This document shows, piece by piece, positions 49,051-58,024 of a stretch of DNA of 64,000 bases (positions are counted from its first letter, which is position 1; every line of letters begins with the position of its first letter). The notes under the pieces were generated by a model. That model saw only the letters and a list, made by a program, of their open reading frames with translations, had not been told where the DNA came from and searched no databases. The DNA is from an uncultured Aquimarina sp. (lineage in GTDB: Bacteria > Bacteroidota > Bacteroidia > Flavobacteriales > Flavobacteriaceae). The DNA is taken from assembly GCA_947492105.1 (NCBI GenBank), contig CANLMN010000005.1, positions 62,001 through 126,000 on the forward strand, written 5' to 3'. The translations under genes were made by a program, and so were the position numbers.

Positions 49051-49692
49051 ATGTCTGGAATTTTAGATTTACTCAATAGTCCAATCGGAAAACAACTTAT
49101 TAATGGCGTAAGCCAACAAACGGGGCAACCAGCTGATAAAACTTCTGGTTTACTAAGTATGGCCATGCCTGTTCTTATGGGAGCTATGCAGCGTAATGCC
49201 GCTACACCAGACGGCGCAGCTGGATTACTTGGTGCATTGTCAGGAAAACATGGTAATGGCGGAATTCTTGATAACTTAGGTGGACTATTTGAAGGAGGCG
49301 TAGATGATAATGTAAAACAAGATGGTGCGGGCATTCTAAACCACATTTTGGGAAGCAAACAAGCTGGTGTAGAAAACGCGCTCAGTCAAAAAACTGGCAT
49401 GGACACAGGAAGTATAGGTAATGTCCTCAAGGTAGCAGCCCCTATACTAATGGGATTCTTAGGCAAACAAGCATCTCAAAACAATGTAACCGATGCCAAT
49501 GGACTTTCTAGTATGCTAGGAGGCATGTTAGGTGGTGGTACAGGATCAAAACAACAATCATTAATTGAGTCGTTCTTGGATGCTGATGGTGATGGAAGTA
49601 TTTTGGATGATGTTGCCGGAATGGTACTTGGCGGAGGAAAAGGAAGTAGTGGCGGAATTGGTGGACTTCTTGGTGGTCTTTTTGGAAAATAA
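49051..49692 (+). CDS. DUF937 domain protein
   Basis: A 213-residue Gly/Leu-rich protein. The DUF937 pattern is visible as ILDLLNSPIGKQLINGVSQQ, MPVLMGAMQRNAA and then a second helical block VLKVAAPILMGFLGKQ. Its C terminus contains ESFLDADGDGSILDDV, which looks like a calcium-binding or dockerin-like loop, and ends in a glycine-rich stretch. Related proteins (YidB-type) have no clear role. In many Flavobacteriaceae a DUF937 gene lies next to serC-serA; here it is about 33 kb away. Its TAA stop overlaps the left end of repeat A8. Confidence 0.82.
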   Translation: MSGILDLLNSPIGKQLINGVSQQTGQPADKTSGLLSMAMPVLMGAMQRNAATPDGAAGLLGALSGKHGNGGILDNLGGLFEGGVDDNVKQDGAGILNHILGSKQAGVENALSQKTGMDTGSIGNVLKVAAPILMGFLGKQASQNNVTDANGLSSMLGGMLGGGTGSKQQSLIESFLDADGDGSILDDVAGMVLGGGKGSSGGIGGLLGGLFGK

Positions 49693-49802
49693 TACCATTC
49701 ATAAAACAATAACAGACTAATAATTAGCTTCTTTGCTTACTCAAACTAGCGAAAAATAGTTTAATTATTTTGACCTACAAATACACTTTAACTGGTATAA
49801 TC
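49690..49802 (+). repeat. Family A palindromic repeat, copy A8 (short form)
   Basis: Runs from TAATACCATTCATAAAACAA to TTTAACTGGTATAAT. Terminal arms present, central hairpin missing as in A2. The left end overlaps the DUF937 stop codon. Confidence 0.75.
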
Positions 49803-49832
49803 TCCGTTGAGGTTTTGTCTCAAAATATCCAC

Positions 49833-49871
49833 AAAAAATTCCCGCAATTCTAAAGATTGCGGGAATTTTTT
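49833..49871. terminator. Bidirectional-looking terminator
   Basis: A perfect 16-bp stem (AAAAAATTCCCGCAAT with its complement), 7-nt loop, A and T tracts on both sides. It lies between the convergent DUF937 and alpha-oxoamine synthase genes. Confidence 0.85.
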
Positions 49872-49921
49872 TTATTCTCCCCTCCTATTTTATACCATTC
49901 AAAAATTTAATTACAAGCTAA

Positions 49922-50083
49922 TACTACCAAATTAGCCATATAATGTCGCATATCGCCTTGTTCTTTTTTCCATCTAATGCCTTGTTCATATATTCGATAG
50001 CTAAGGTTATGGAATATAATCACGGTGTTTTACCTAAAAACATAACAGTTTCACTAATAATAATTTACACACCTAAACTGTAT
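49922..50083 (+). repeat. Family B palindromic repeat, copy B4
   Basis: Contains ACTACCAAATTAGCCATATA, GTCGCATATCGCCTTGTTC, CGATAGCTAAGGTTATGGAA and CACGGTGTTTTACCTAAAAA. It begins just after GCTAATA of the A element, the same point at which B1 sits. Confidence 0.75.
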
Positions 50084-50153
50084 AAGGAGGAAGGTTTTTA
50101 AATAGTGTTTTGTATTTATATGCAAAACACTATTTAAAAACCTTCCTCCTTAT
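50082..50153. repeat. 31-bp perfect inverted repeat (long hairpin)
   Basis: 50082-50112 and 50123-50153 are exact reverse complements (left arm starts ATAAGGAGGAAGG), separated by 10 bases. It lies in the convergent gap and directly abuts the right end of B4. Confidence 0.92.
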
Positions 50154-50286
50154 TATTTAAATTAATGATTTTACTATTTTAAAAATCATTAACAGCGTTA
50201 CGGCTATGCTTAAATTTTATAATTTCAATTATTTTGACCTACAAGTAGTACATTTTAACTGGTATTATTGTATTCTAGAAGACGAT

Positions 50287-51555
50287 TTAAACTGCTTCCC
50301 CCATAGCTTCAGCTACAGCAGCAGATAGTCTTTTATATGTTCCATTTTCTAGTCGCTCTCTAATTGCTGAGAACGCATCCAAGGTTATTTCTACATCTTC
50401 TAAAGTATGTGTAGCTGTTGGTATCAAGCGTAATAATATTAACCCCTTTGGAATTACAGGATAGACTACAATAGAACAAAAGATTCCATAATTCTCACGA
50501 AGATCTTTTACCAATGCCATTGCTTCTGGAATACTTCCTTTGAGATACACTGGTGTCACACAACTTTGTGTAGTTCCTATATTAAATCCACGTTCTTTAA
50601 GACCACTTTGTAATGCGTTTACATTCTCCCATAATTTGGCCTTCAGCTCTGGCATTGTACGTAGCATATCCAAGCGTTTCAAAGCTCCAACAACTAATTG
50701 CATTTGCAAAGATTTTGCAAACATCTGAGACCGCAGATTATATTTCAAGAAATCCATGATTTCTTTATCCCCTGCAATAAATGCTCCTGTACTTGCCATA
50801 GACTTAGCAAACGTTGCAAAGTACACATCGATATCATCTTGTATACCCTGTTCCTCTCCAGCACCAGCTCCTGTAGCTCCAAGTGTTCCAAAACCGTGAG
50901 CATCGTCTACAAACAGACGGAAATTATATTTTTTCTTTAGCGCTACGATTTCTTTTAACCTTCCTTGCTCTCCACGCATTCCAAAAACACCTTCAGAAAT
51001 CAATAGAATTCCTCCACCCGTTTTCTCTGCCATTTTGGTAGCTCTCATCAGGTTTTTTTCGATGCTCTCCATATCATTGTGTTTGTATGTAAAGCGTTTT
51101 CCTTGGTGTAGTCGAACCCCATCGATAATACAGGCGTGGGCATCTACATCATATACGATAACATCATACTTATTTACCAAAGCATCAATTGTAGAGACCA
51201 TACCCTGATAACCAAAGTTAAGAAGGTAAGCAGCTTCTTTTTTCACAAACGCTGCTAATTCATTTTGCAACTGCTCATGCAAATCTGTATGACCACTCAT
51301 CATACGAGCTCCCATTGGGTACGCTGATCCATAAGCCAATGCCGCTTCGGCATCTACTTTACGTACTTCTTCATTATTTGCAAGGCCAAGATAATCATTG
51401 ATACTCCACGTGATTACTTCTTTGCCTTGAAATTTCATTCTATTTGATATCGGCCCTTCTAATTTGGGAAAAACAAAATAGCCTTCTGCCTGATCTGCCC
51501 ATTTCCCTAAAGGTCCTTTATCTTTATAAATTTTATCAAATAAATCTTTCATCAA
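50287..51555 (-). CDS. Alpha-oxoamine synthase, probable cysteate or serine acyltransferase
   Basis: A 422-residue PLP enzyme of the alpha-oxoamine synthase family (KBL, BioF, serine palmitoyltransferase), joining an amino acid to an acyl-CoA with loss of CO2. Visible features are the substrate region YAYGSAYPMGARMMSGHTDLHEQL-type block, the catalytic His in DVDAHACIIDG, Asp in LFVDDAHGFGTLG, and a PLP lysine in ATFAKSMASTGAF. In Bacteroidota this subfamily makes sphingolipid bases, or capnine when the amino acid is cysteate. The neighbouring cysteine-synthase-like gene favours cysteate (sulfonolipid). A threonine-degrading KBL role is less likely, as no threonine dehydrogenase is nearby. Confidence 0.85.
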   Translation of the reverse strand: MMKDLFDKIYKDKGPLGKWADQAEGYFVFPKLEGPISNRMKFQGKEVITWSINDYLGLANNEEVRKVDAEAALAYGSAYPMGARMMSGHTDLHEQLQNELAAFVKKEAAYLLNFGYQGMVSTIDALVNKYDVIVYDVDAHACIIDGVRLHQGKRFTYKHNDMESIEKNLMRATKMAEKTGGGILLISEGVFGMRGEQGRLKEIVALKKKYNFRLFVDDAHGFGTLGATGAGAGEEQGIQDDIDVYFATFAKSMASTGAFIAGDKEIMDFLKYNLRSQMFAKSLQMQLVVGALKRLDMLRTMPELKAKLWENVNALQSGLKERGFNIGTTQSCVTPVYLKGSIPEAMALVKDLRENYGIFCSIVVYPVIPKGLILLRLIPTATHTLEDVEITLDAFSAIRERLENGTYKRLSAAVAEAMGEAV

Positions 51556-51941
51556 TACTGCAATTACATTTAATTAATGAAGCGGTTGTAACTTTTTAAT
51601 TTACCCTAAAAATATTTTTCTTTCAATTGTCATACATATATTGCTTATAAGTCCTACTATGGAGCTCAAAAGTACTTTGATCGACTAAAAAATATTGTTT
51701 TTTCTTAAAAAAAAGAACAAATCACTTCTACATCATTTTATCTACTAAGTTGCATATTAACATCAACGTACACAACACTATTCTTATCACTTAGCCTACA
51801 TCTACTACATTTAGCTACAGCTAAAATACAGAAAAAAGAGCTGATAACATAATTAGCACCTTTTGTCAACAAGTATTTGTAAGAAGAGTACAAAAAAAAA
51901 CATCCGTTAGAACGGATGCTTATATAGTATAGTCACCAGAA
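51556..51941. other. Gap of about 390 bp between the two lipid-base genes
   Basis: No gene recognised. It holds the terminator of the downstream-listed enzyme at 51891-51920 and must contain the promoter of the alpha-oxoamine synthase, so the two genes are probably separate transcripts. Confidence 0.6.
51891..51920 (-). terminator. Rho-independent terminator of the cysteine-synthase-like gene
   Basis: An 8-bp perfect stem CATCCGTT / AACGGATG. On the minus strand it is followed by nine Ts. Confidence 0.8.
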
Positions 51942-52982
51942 CTACTTAACCATTTGTATTCTAGTAACTTCAGACTCATTTTTACTATCAAAAAAACCTT
52001 GTTCGCTCATCCATTCATCACTGAATACTTTACTCATATATCGCGATCCATGATCCGGAAGAATAACTACTACAATACTATCTTTATCAAAAGTATTTTG
52101 GCCAGCAAATTGCTTAACGCCTTGTAATGCAGCCCCACTGGTATATCCCAGAAACAAGCCTTCCTTTTTCACTAATTCTCTTGCGGTATGCGCACTCTCT
52201 TCATCACTAACTTTTTCGAAGACATCAATGACATCAAAATCTGTAGCAGTAGGAATTAGGTTTTTGCCTAAACCTTCAATGCGATATGGATAGATCTCAT
52301 CAGAGTCAAATTCTCTAGTTTCGTGATATTTTTTAAGTACAGATCCAAACGCATCTACTCCTAACACTTTGATATCCGGGTTCTGATCTTTCAGATACCG
52401 AGCGGTTCCCGAAATTGTTCCTCCTGTACCACAACAAGCAACCAAATGTGTTATTTTCCCATTTGTTTGTTTCCATATTTCTGGACCTGTAGATCGATAA
52501 TGTGCATCGATATTAAGTTCATTAAAATATTGATTGATGTATACAGAGCCTTGAATTTCTTCGTGCAGTCTTTTGGCAACTCTATAATAAGATCTTGGAT
52601 CATCTGCACTCACATTCGCAGGACATACATACACCTTAGCACCCATGTTCTTGAGCATCTCGATTTTGTCATCAGATGATTTAGAACTCACAGCCAGTAT
52701 ACATTCGTATCCCTTGATAATACTTACCATTGCAAGACTAAATCCTGTGTTGCCACTGGTAGTCTCAATGATTGTACTCCCTGGTTTCAATATACCTTTA
52801 CGCTCTGCTTCTTCTATGATATAAAGTGCTATTCTATCTTTTGTAGAATGCCCAGGGTTAAACGCCTCGACCTTGGCATAGTAATTTCCTGGAAAAGAAT
52901 CTACAATTTTATTCAGTTTTATGAGTGGTGTATTACCGATGAGCTCTAAAACATTATTGTAAGCTTGTATGTCGTCTTTCAT
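51942..52982 (-). CDS. Cysteine-synthase-family PLP enzyme, probable cysteate synthase
   Basis: A 346-residue fold-type II PLP enzyme. The PLP lysine is in [12 protein letters not shown] (the usual cysteine synthase text is NPGGSVKDR), the substrate loop is [12 protein letters not shown], and the phosphate-binding loop is [15 protein letters not shown]. The C-terminal [18 protein letters not shown] is like that of cystathionine beta-synthases. O-acetylserine sulfhydrylase or CBS activity are alternatives. The position one gene from the alpha-oxoamine synthase suggests cysteate synthesis from phosphoserine and sulfite for sulfonolipids (inference from published flavobacterial capnine pathways). 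Confidence 0.8.
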   Translation of the reverse strand: MKDDIQAYNNVLELIGNTPLIKLNKIVDSFPGNYYAKVEAFNPGHSTKDRIALYIIEEAERKGILKPGSTIIETTSGNTGFSLAMVSIIKGYECILAVSSKSSDDKIEMLKNMGAKVYVCPANVSADDPRSYYRVAKRLHEEIQGSVYINQYFNELNIDAHYRSTGPEIWKQTNGKITHLVACCGTGGTISGTARYLKDQNPDIKVLGVDAFGSVLKKYHETREFDSDEIYPYRIEGLGKNLIPTATDFDVIDVFEKVSDEESAHTARELVKKEGLFLGYTSGAALQGVKQFAGQNTFDKDSIVVVILPDHGSRYMSKVFSDEWMSEQGFFDSKNESEVTRIQMVK

Positions 52983-53067
52983 AAACTCGTGTTTTTTACA
53001 AACGTTTCAAAAAGCTTTTTGGTAAGCTACGTCGCAAAACCTTGCAAATTTACATTAATTTTTTTAA

Positions 53068-55134
53068 TTATTCTTTTATCCCTTCAAAATCCAATAAAAA
53101 AGCATACTCTTCTGCTACTTCTTTGAGAGCTTCAAAACGTCCAGAAGCCCCACTATGTCCTGCATCCATATTGGTATGAAATAGGAGTATATTCGTATCC
53201 GTTTTTAGCTCTCTTAATTTGGCTACCCATTTTGCGGGTTCCCAATATTGCACTTGAGAATCATGAAAGCCAGTTGTCACCAACATATTTGGATAATCCT
53301 GTGCTTTTACATTATCATACGGGGAATATGATTTCATATATTCATAATATTTTGGATCATTTGGATCTCCCCATTCATCATACTCTCCTGTAGTCAATGG
53401 TATACTATCATCTAACATCGTTGTTACAACATCTACAAAGGGTACAGCAGAGACAATTCCATTGTACAAATTTGGTGCCATATTAATTACAGCTCCCATC
53501 AGAAGTCCTCCTGCAGATCCTCCCATAGCATACAAATGCTCTGAAGACGTATATCCTTGTTCAATTAAGTAGCGAGAGCAATCTATAAAATCTGTAAAAG
53601 TATTCTTCTTTTTAAACAATTTGCCATCCTCATACCATGAACGTCCGAGATACTCTCCACCTCTAATGTGCGCAATGGCATAAATAAATCCGCGATCCAG
53701 CAAACTCAATCGTACTGACGAAAAATAAGGATCAATCGTAGAGCCGTATGACCCATAACCATATTGCAATAGTGGTGCTGTACCATCTTTTTGTAATCCT
53801 TTGCGGTATACAATAGACATTGGCACTTTGGTTCCATCTTGAGCAGTTGCCCATATACGTTCTGATTGATAATTGTTTTTATCAAATGTACCTCCAAGAA
53901 CCTCTTGCTCCTTCATGATCTCCTTTTCCTTGGTTCTCATATCAAAATCAATAACAGAACTTGGAGTCGTTAGAGCATTATAGACATAACGAAGTATATC
54001 CGTTTCAAAATCCAAGTTAGTCCCTACATATACCGAATAGGTTTCATTATCAAAAGGCAGATAATAATCTTCCGTTTCGTCCCATCGTTTGATTCTAATT
54101 TCATTCAATCCATTGACACGTTCACTGATCACCAAATATTCTGAAAATATATCAAAATCCTCGATCAAAACATCTTCTCTATGCGGAATTAGTGACTCCC
54201 AATGATCTCTATGGGTTGCGCCTTCGGCCACTTTCATCACCTTGAAATTGGTGGCCTCATCGGCATTTGTCAGGATATAAAAATGACCATCATAATGCGA
54301 AATACCATACTCCAAACCACGCTCTCTAGGGTGTATTACTTGAAAATCTCCTGTTGGATTATCCGCCAAAAGAACCCTATATTCTGAAGTCAGTGTCGCT
54401 CCAGAACCAATAACGATAAATTTTCTACTTTTTGTCTTATACACAAAAGTACTAAACGTATCATCCACCTCGTGAAATACTTCTACATCCTCAGAAACGG
54501 GAGTTCCTAATACATGTCTAAAAATTTTGTGAGAGCGCAGAGTTTCTGGATTTTTCTGAGTATAAAACACCGTTTTATTATCCGAAGACCAAGTAGCACT
54601 GCCCGATACATTTTCTATTTTTTCTGGATACAACTCACCAGTAAGCAAATTTTTGAATTGAATTGTATATTGTCTTCTTCCAACAGTATCGACTCCAAAA
54701 CTAATCAAACTGTTGTCTGGACTTACGCTGAGTCCTGTGAGCTTAAAATAGCTATGTCCTTCGGCTTCTTTATTACAATCAAAAAGAATTTCCTCGGGTG
54801 CATCCAATGTCTCTTTTCTACGAGAATAAATGGGATAACCTTTATCTTTCTCATACCGTGTACTATACCAATATCCATTTAATTTGTATGGAACAGACGA
54901 GTCGTCTTCCTTGATCCTAGCTTTCATCTCTTCAAAAAGGTGTTTTTGAAAATCTTTGGTATGAGCTGTCAAACGATCGTTATACGCATTCTCCTCTTCT
55001 AGATATTCCAACACCGCCTTATCCTCTCGGTCATTAAGCCAGAAGTAATTATCAATTCGAACATCCTTATGCTTTTCTAATAGCTGTTCTTTTTTTGGGG
55101 CTGCGGGGATAATCAGTTGGTCTTTCAAAGTCAT
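53068..55134 (-). CDS. Prolyl oligopeptidase family (S9A), oligopeptidase B-like
   Basis: A 688-residue serine peptidase that cuts short peptides after basic residues or proline. The N-terminal part (1-400) is the seven-bladed propeller that filters substrates (YWYSTRYEKDKGYPIYSRR, TWSSDNKTVFYTQKNP). The C-terminal hydrolase has YGSYGSTIDPYFSS, the nucleophile in MGGSAGGLLMGAV (near residue 537), VPFVDVVTTMLD, and the catalytic His in DAGHSGASGR. The length and propeller text fit oligopeptidase B (PtrB). No signal peptide, so it is cytosolic. Alone in its transcript. Confidence 0.93.
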   Translation of the reverse strand: MTLKDQLIIPAAPKKEQLLEKHKDVRIDNYFWLNDREDKAVLEYLEEENAYNDRLTAHTKDFQKHLFEEMKARIKEDDSSVPYKLNGYWYSTRYEKDKGYPIYSRRKETLDAPEEILFDCNKEAEGHSYFKLTGLSVSPDNSLISFGVDTVGRRQYTIQFKNLLTGELYPEKIENVSGSATWSSDNKTVFYTQKNPETLRSHKIFRHVLGTPVSEDVEVFHEVDDTFSTFVYKTKSRKFIVIGSGATLTSEYRVLLADNPTGDFQVIHPRERGLEYGISHYDGHFYILTNADEATNFKVMKVAEGATHRDHWESLIPHREDVLIEDFDIFSEYLVISERVNGLNEIRIKRWDETEDYYLPFDNETYSVYVGTNLDFETDILRYVYNALTTPSSVIDFDMRTKEKEIMKEQEVLGGTFDKNNYQSERIWATAQDGTKVPMSIVYRKGLQKDGTAPLLQYGYGSYGSTIDPYFSSVRLSLLDRGFIYAIAHIRGGEYLGRSWYEDGKLFKKKNTFTDFIDCSRYLIEQGYTSSEHLYAMGGSAGGLLMGAVINMAPNLYNGIVSAVPFVDVVTTMLDDSIPLTTGEYDEWGDPNDPKYYEYMKSYSPYDNVKAQDYPNMLVTTGFHDSQVQYWEPAKWVAKLRELKTDTNILLFHTNMDAGHSGASGRFEALKEVAEEYAFLLDFEGIKE

Positions 55135-55239
55135 TTTTATGATTCATGCTACAAAGAAGAAACAAAAGTACGGGTTACATTTAAGAAACAGTACAGTGTT
55201 TTCAGATAAATTTAGGTAGTTTATTAACGATCAAAATGC

Positions 55240-55247
55240 TAATTTTG
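55240..55247 (+). promoter_or_regulatory. -7 promoter box (TAnnTTTG) for the YbaB gene
   Basis: TAATTTTG matches the consensus and lies 29 bases before the ATG at 55276. Confidence 0.5.
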
Positions 55248-55275
55248 TCAATAACTAATTCTAAAAAGTATAAAT

Positions 55276-55587
55276 ATGTTTGGAGATATGATGGGCAAAC
55301 TTAAAGAAGCTCAACAAAAAATTGCTGACACCAAAGAACGATTAAATACGGTATTAATTGATGAATCTTCTACAGATAATTTACTAAAAATTACTATAAC
55401 TGCCAACAGAGAGATCAAAAATATCGTTATTGATGATGCACTCCTAGAAGACAAGGAACAATTAGAGGATTACCTTGTACTCACTCTGAATAAAGCGATC
55501 CAAAAAGCCTCTTCGATAAACGAACAGGAACTTGCTGCAGTTGCCAAAGAAGGAATGCCCAACATACCCGGGATGGATTTGTTTTAA
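55276..55587 (+). CDS. YbaB/EbfC family nucleoid-associated protein
   Basis: A 103-residue DNA-binding protein of the YbaB/EbfC family, which binds DNA as a dimer and shapes the nucleoid. It opens with [20 protein letters not shown] (long helix), has the central strand segment [16 protein letters not shown], and ends in a helical segment [20 protein letters not shown] followed by [11 protein letters not shown]. Length is typical. The recR/dnaX partners common in other phyla are absent. It is transcribed away from the oligopeptidase gene. Confidence 0.92.
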   Translation: MFGDMMGKLKEAQQKIADTKERLNTVLIDESSTDNLLKITITANREIKNIVIDDALLEDKEQLEDYLVLTLNKAIQKASSINEQELAAVAKEGMPNIPGMDLF

Positions 55588-55725
55588 TCCCAGAATGCAC
55601 ATGGTGGTCGTTTCTCGATTCCTAAAAAATTTAATCTAAAAAACGCTTCCAATACTGGAAAATCAAAAAAGGTTCTCTTGGCTTACTTCTACTATCGCCA
55701 TGAGACATAAAACGGTAAAAAGACA

Positions 55726-56490
55726 ATGATCACCATTCTTATAGAAGATGAAAAGCCTGCTGCTAGGAGACTGCAGCGCATGCTTACGGCATTAGATGTT
55801 CCTGTACAAGCTATGCTACATTCTGTAAGTGAATCGGTACAATGGCTCCAAGAGAACCCCCACCCTGATCTCATTTTCTTAGACATACAACTAAGTGATG
55901 GACTATCATTTGAGATTTTTGAAACATTATCAATCAAAAGTGCTGTTATTTTTACAACAGCTTATGACGAATATGCGCTAAAAGCTTTTAAACTAAATAG
56001 CATTGATTACCTCCTGAAACCAATTGATGACGAAGAACTTGAGGCAGCCGTAGCAAAATTTCAAGAGCTACATCCCAAAAACCCAAATAACCCCGCTATA
56101 GATCTCAAGGGTATACAACAACTACTTACTCCAACATCACCGAAGAACAGTTATAAAAAACGCTTTACCATCAAAATAGGTCAACATCTCAAGATTTTTA
56201 ACAGTGCAGACATTGAATGTTTCTATTCCGAAAACAAAGGCACATATCTGCATACCAAAGACCACCGAAACTACCTAATTGACCATACTCTAGAAACCCT
56301 AGAACAGGAGCTAGACCCAGCAGTTTTCTATAGAGTAAGCCGAAAATTTTATATTAATATAAATGCTATAAAAGATATTATATCCTATACGAATTCCCGC
56401 TTGCTACTAAAACTTAATTCTTATGACAGCCAAGAGATTATTGTAAGTCGCGAACGCGTCAAAGATTTTAAAGAATGGCTAGAAAATTAA
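55726..56490 (+). CDS. LytTR-family response regulator
   Basis: A 254-residue two-component regulator. The receiver domain (1-120) has the acidic pair IEDEK, the phosphoacceptor Asp53 in LIFLDIQL, Thr in FTTAYDEYAL and Lys in YLLKPIDD. A short linker leads to the LytTR DNA-binding domain (about 150-254) with IKIGQHLKIFNSADIECFYS, then YRVSRKFYININAIK and a C-terminal VSRERVKDFKEWL. The usual 7TM/5TM-type histidine kinase gene is not next to it, so it is an orphan in this window. Target promoters unknown. Confidence 0.93.
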   Translation: MITILIEDEKPAARRLQRMLTALDVPVQAMLHSVSESVQWLQENPHPDLIFLDIQLSDGLSFEIFETLSIKSAVIFTTAYDEYALKAFKLNSIDYLLKPIDDEELEAAVAKFQELHPKNPNNPAIDLKGIQQLLTPTSPKNSYKKRFTIKIGQHLKIFNSADIECFYSENKGTYLHTKDHRNYLIDHTLETLEQELDPAVFYRVSRKFYININAIKDIISYTNSRLLLKLNSYDSQEIIVSRERVKDFKEWLEN

Positions 56491-56535
56491 GTAGTATTTA
56501 TTAAAGATAGCCTTCTAAGAAAGGTATCTAAGTCC

Positions 56536-57339
56536 TTAATACTCCCACTTACGAGCTTTATTCAACTCTTCTTCAGCTTCTAATTCCTTTTTTGAAATCA
56601 CTTTTAGAAAAGATGGATGCTGCTCAATGGCATACTCTAATTTTTCTACAATAGAATCGATAGAATCGTTATCATAGTCAATATCCAGAGGTTCTTTTAT
56701 CACAAAAGATTGTAAGATCCCTCTTTTCTTGATTCTAATTCCTTTCTTATCAAAAGAACGACGAAAACCATCAATTACAATTGGAATTACAACCGGTTTA
56801 TACTTACGTATAATATGAGCTGTCCCTTTTCTAATAGGCTTGAAAGGTTTGGTAGTTCCTTGCGGGAAGGTAATAACCCAACCATCCTCTAATGCTGTTG
56901 CTATATTAGTTATATCACTCATCTTGACTTGACGATTGACATCTTTTCCTTTTTCTCTCCATGTACGCTCTACCGTAATTGCTCCTGCATAAGCAAGGAG
57001 TCTTGCCAACAACCCTGCTCTCATAGTCTCCTTTGCCGCAACATAGTACAAATTCATTTTTGGTTGCCATAGATACCCTATATTCTTTATAGAATCTACT
57101 CTACCACTAAGTGATGCATTAAAAACATGAAACATCGCAACTACATCAGCAAAATATGTCTGATGATTGGATACAAATAGCACATTATTATCCTGAAGGT
57201 TTTTTATAATATCACTACCTTCTATTTGCAACTCATTAAAGCCTCTATATCGTCTATGCGTTATGGCTCCAAAAATACGAATAAGCCATTTCTTAAAAAA
57301 TACTATATGACCAAAAGGATTTCTTTTGAATAATCCCAT
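56536..57339 (-). CDS. 1-acyl-glycerol-3-phosphate acyltransferase family protein
   Basis: A 267-residue PlsC-type acyltransferase, membrane-associated, transferring an acyl chain to a lysophospholipid or similar acceptor. The catalytic NHx4D block reads SNHQTYFAD. The FPQGTTK segment is the usual EGTR block (with Gln for Glu). PVVIPIVIDGFRRSF is the third block. The ATG at 57339 (MGLFKRNPF) is preferred over 57369, whose ten extra residues look unrelated. The NUDIX gene ends 40 bases upstream on the same strand, so the two may share a transcript. Confidence 0.85.
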   Translation of the reverse strand: MGLFKRNPFGHIVFFKKWLIRIFGAITHRRYRGFNELQIEGSDIIKNLQDNNVLFVSNHQTYFADVVAMFHVFNASLSGRVDSIKNIGYLWQPKMNLYYVAAKETMRAGLLARLLAYAGAITVERTWREKGKDVNRQVKMSDITNIATALEDGWVITFPQGTTKPFKPIRKGTAHIIRKYKPVVIPIVIDGFRRSFDKKGIRIKKRGILQSFVIKEPLDIDYDNDSIDSIVEKLEYAIEQHPSFLKVISKKELEAEEELNKARKWEY

Positions 57340-57379
57340 AAATCTAATTTCATTAAAGTGTAAAAACAAATATACAAAT

Positions 57380-58024
57380 TCAAGGCTGTATAATGGCTTT
57401 TAAAAAAACTTTAAGCTCATTGAGCATCATAGCAGTTGCTCCCCAAACCTTATAACCATTTAACCTAAAAGCTGGTACTTCGACCTCTTTTGCGTAGGAA
57501 GTGCTCGTAATTTCAAAAAAAACATTATCATCCGTCAACAAATCATTCAACGGAACTTCTAATATTGCTGCAACCTCATCCTCCTGAGGCACAAACACAG
57601 GCGTTGTTGATGTGTATCCCAAGAATGGATGTACCCAAAAATTTGATGGCGGAATATAGGTTTTTGTCATATCTCTGAGCACCTCTACAGCTGATGGAGT
57701 CACTCCAACCTCTTCAAAAGTTTCTCTCAGTGCTGCTTCCAAGTATCCAGCATCTTCTAATTCTACCTTTCCACCTGGTAACGCTACCTGCCCGGAATGC
57801 ACACCCTCGTATGTCGGTCGTTCTATCAACACAACATACATCTCCGTCCCCTTGGGATAACACAGTAGTGTTACTGCTGCATGCCTAGGGGTTTTCTTAC
57901 TCATATCCAAATCCTTAAGTTCTTTGGCACGAATTTCTGGTATCATTTCATATTGAGCACCAGCTCCCGGTATGGGCATTTTCTGTATTTTTGGTATTAG
58001 TTTTTTAAAATTCTCAAATGTCAT
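57380..58024 (-). CDS. NUDIX hydrolase, CoA pyrophosphatase type
   Basis: A 214-residue NUDIX hydrolase of the CoA diphosphatase group (NudL-like), which splits CoA to adenosine 3',5'-bisphosphate and phosphopantetheine. The NUDIX box is GGKVELEDAG followed by ALRETFEEVGV, with the REXXEE residues in place. HSGQVALPGG is the CoA-type lead into the box. The start at 58024 fits the family N terminus. Its first seven bases overlap the start of the divergent isomerase gene (ATG at 58018). Confidence 0.9.
   Translation of the reverse strand: MTFENFKKLIPKIQKMPIPGAGAQYEMIPEIRAKELKDLDMSKKTPRHAAVTLLCYPKGTEMYVVLIERPTYEGVHSGQVALPGGKVELEDAGYLEAALRETFEEVGVTPSAVEVLRDMTKTYIPPSNFWVHPFLGYTSTTPVFVPQEDEVAAILEVPLNDLLTDDNVFFEITSTSYAKEVEVPAFRLNGYKVWGATAMMLNELKVFLKAIIQP

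Larger units (their letters stand above)
49890..50268 (+). repeat. Family A repeat interrupted by element B4 and a long hairpin
   Basis: The A left end is at 49890-49922 (TATACCATTCAAAAATTTAA, then ACAAGCTAATAC). The A right part resumes at about 50160 (GATTTTACTATTTTAAAAA, CGTTACGGCTATGC, then ATTTTGACCTACAAG) and ends CTGGTATTAT near 50268. Between them lie B4 (49922-50083) and a 31-bp inverted repeat (50082-50153). Confidence 0.65.

Noticed and set aside
54514-54882. 122-codon plus-strand frame
   Set aside because: Antisense to the prolyl oligopeptidase propeller, which is strongly supported.
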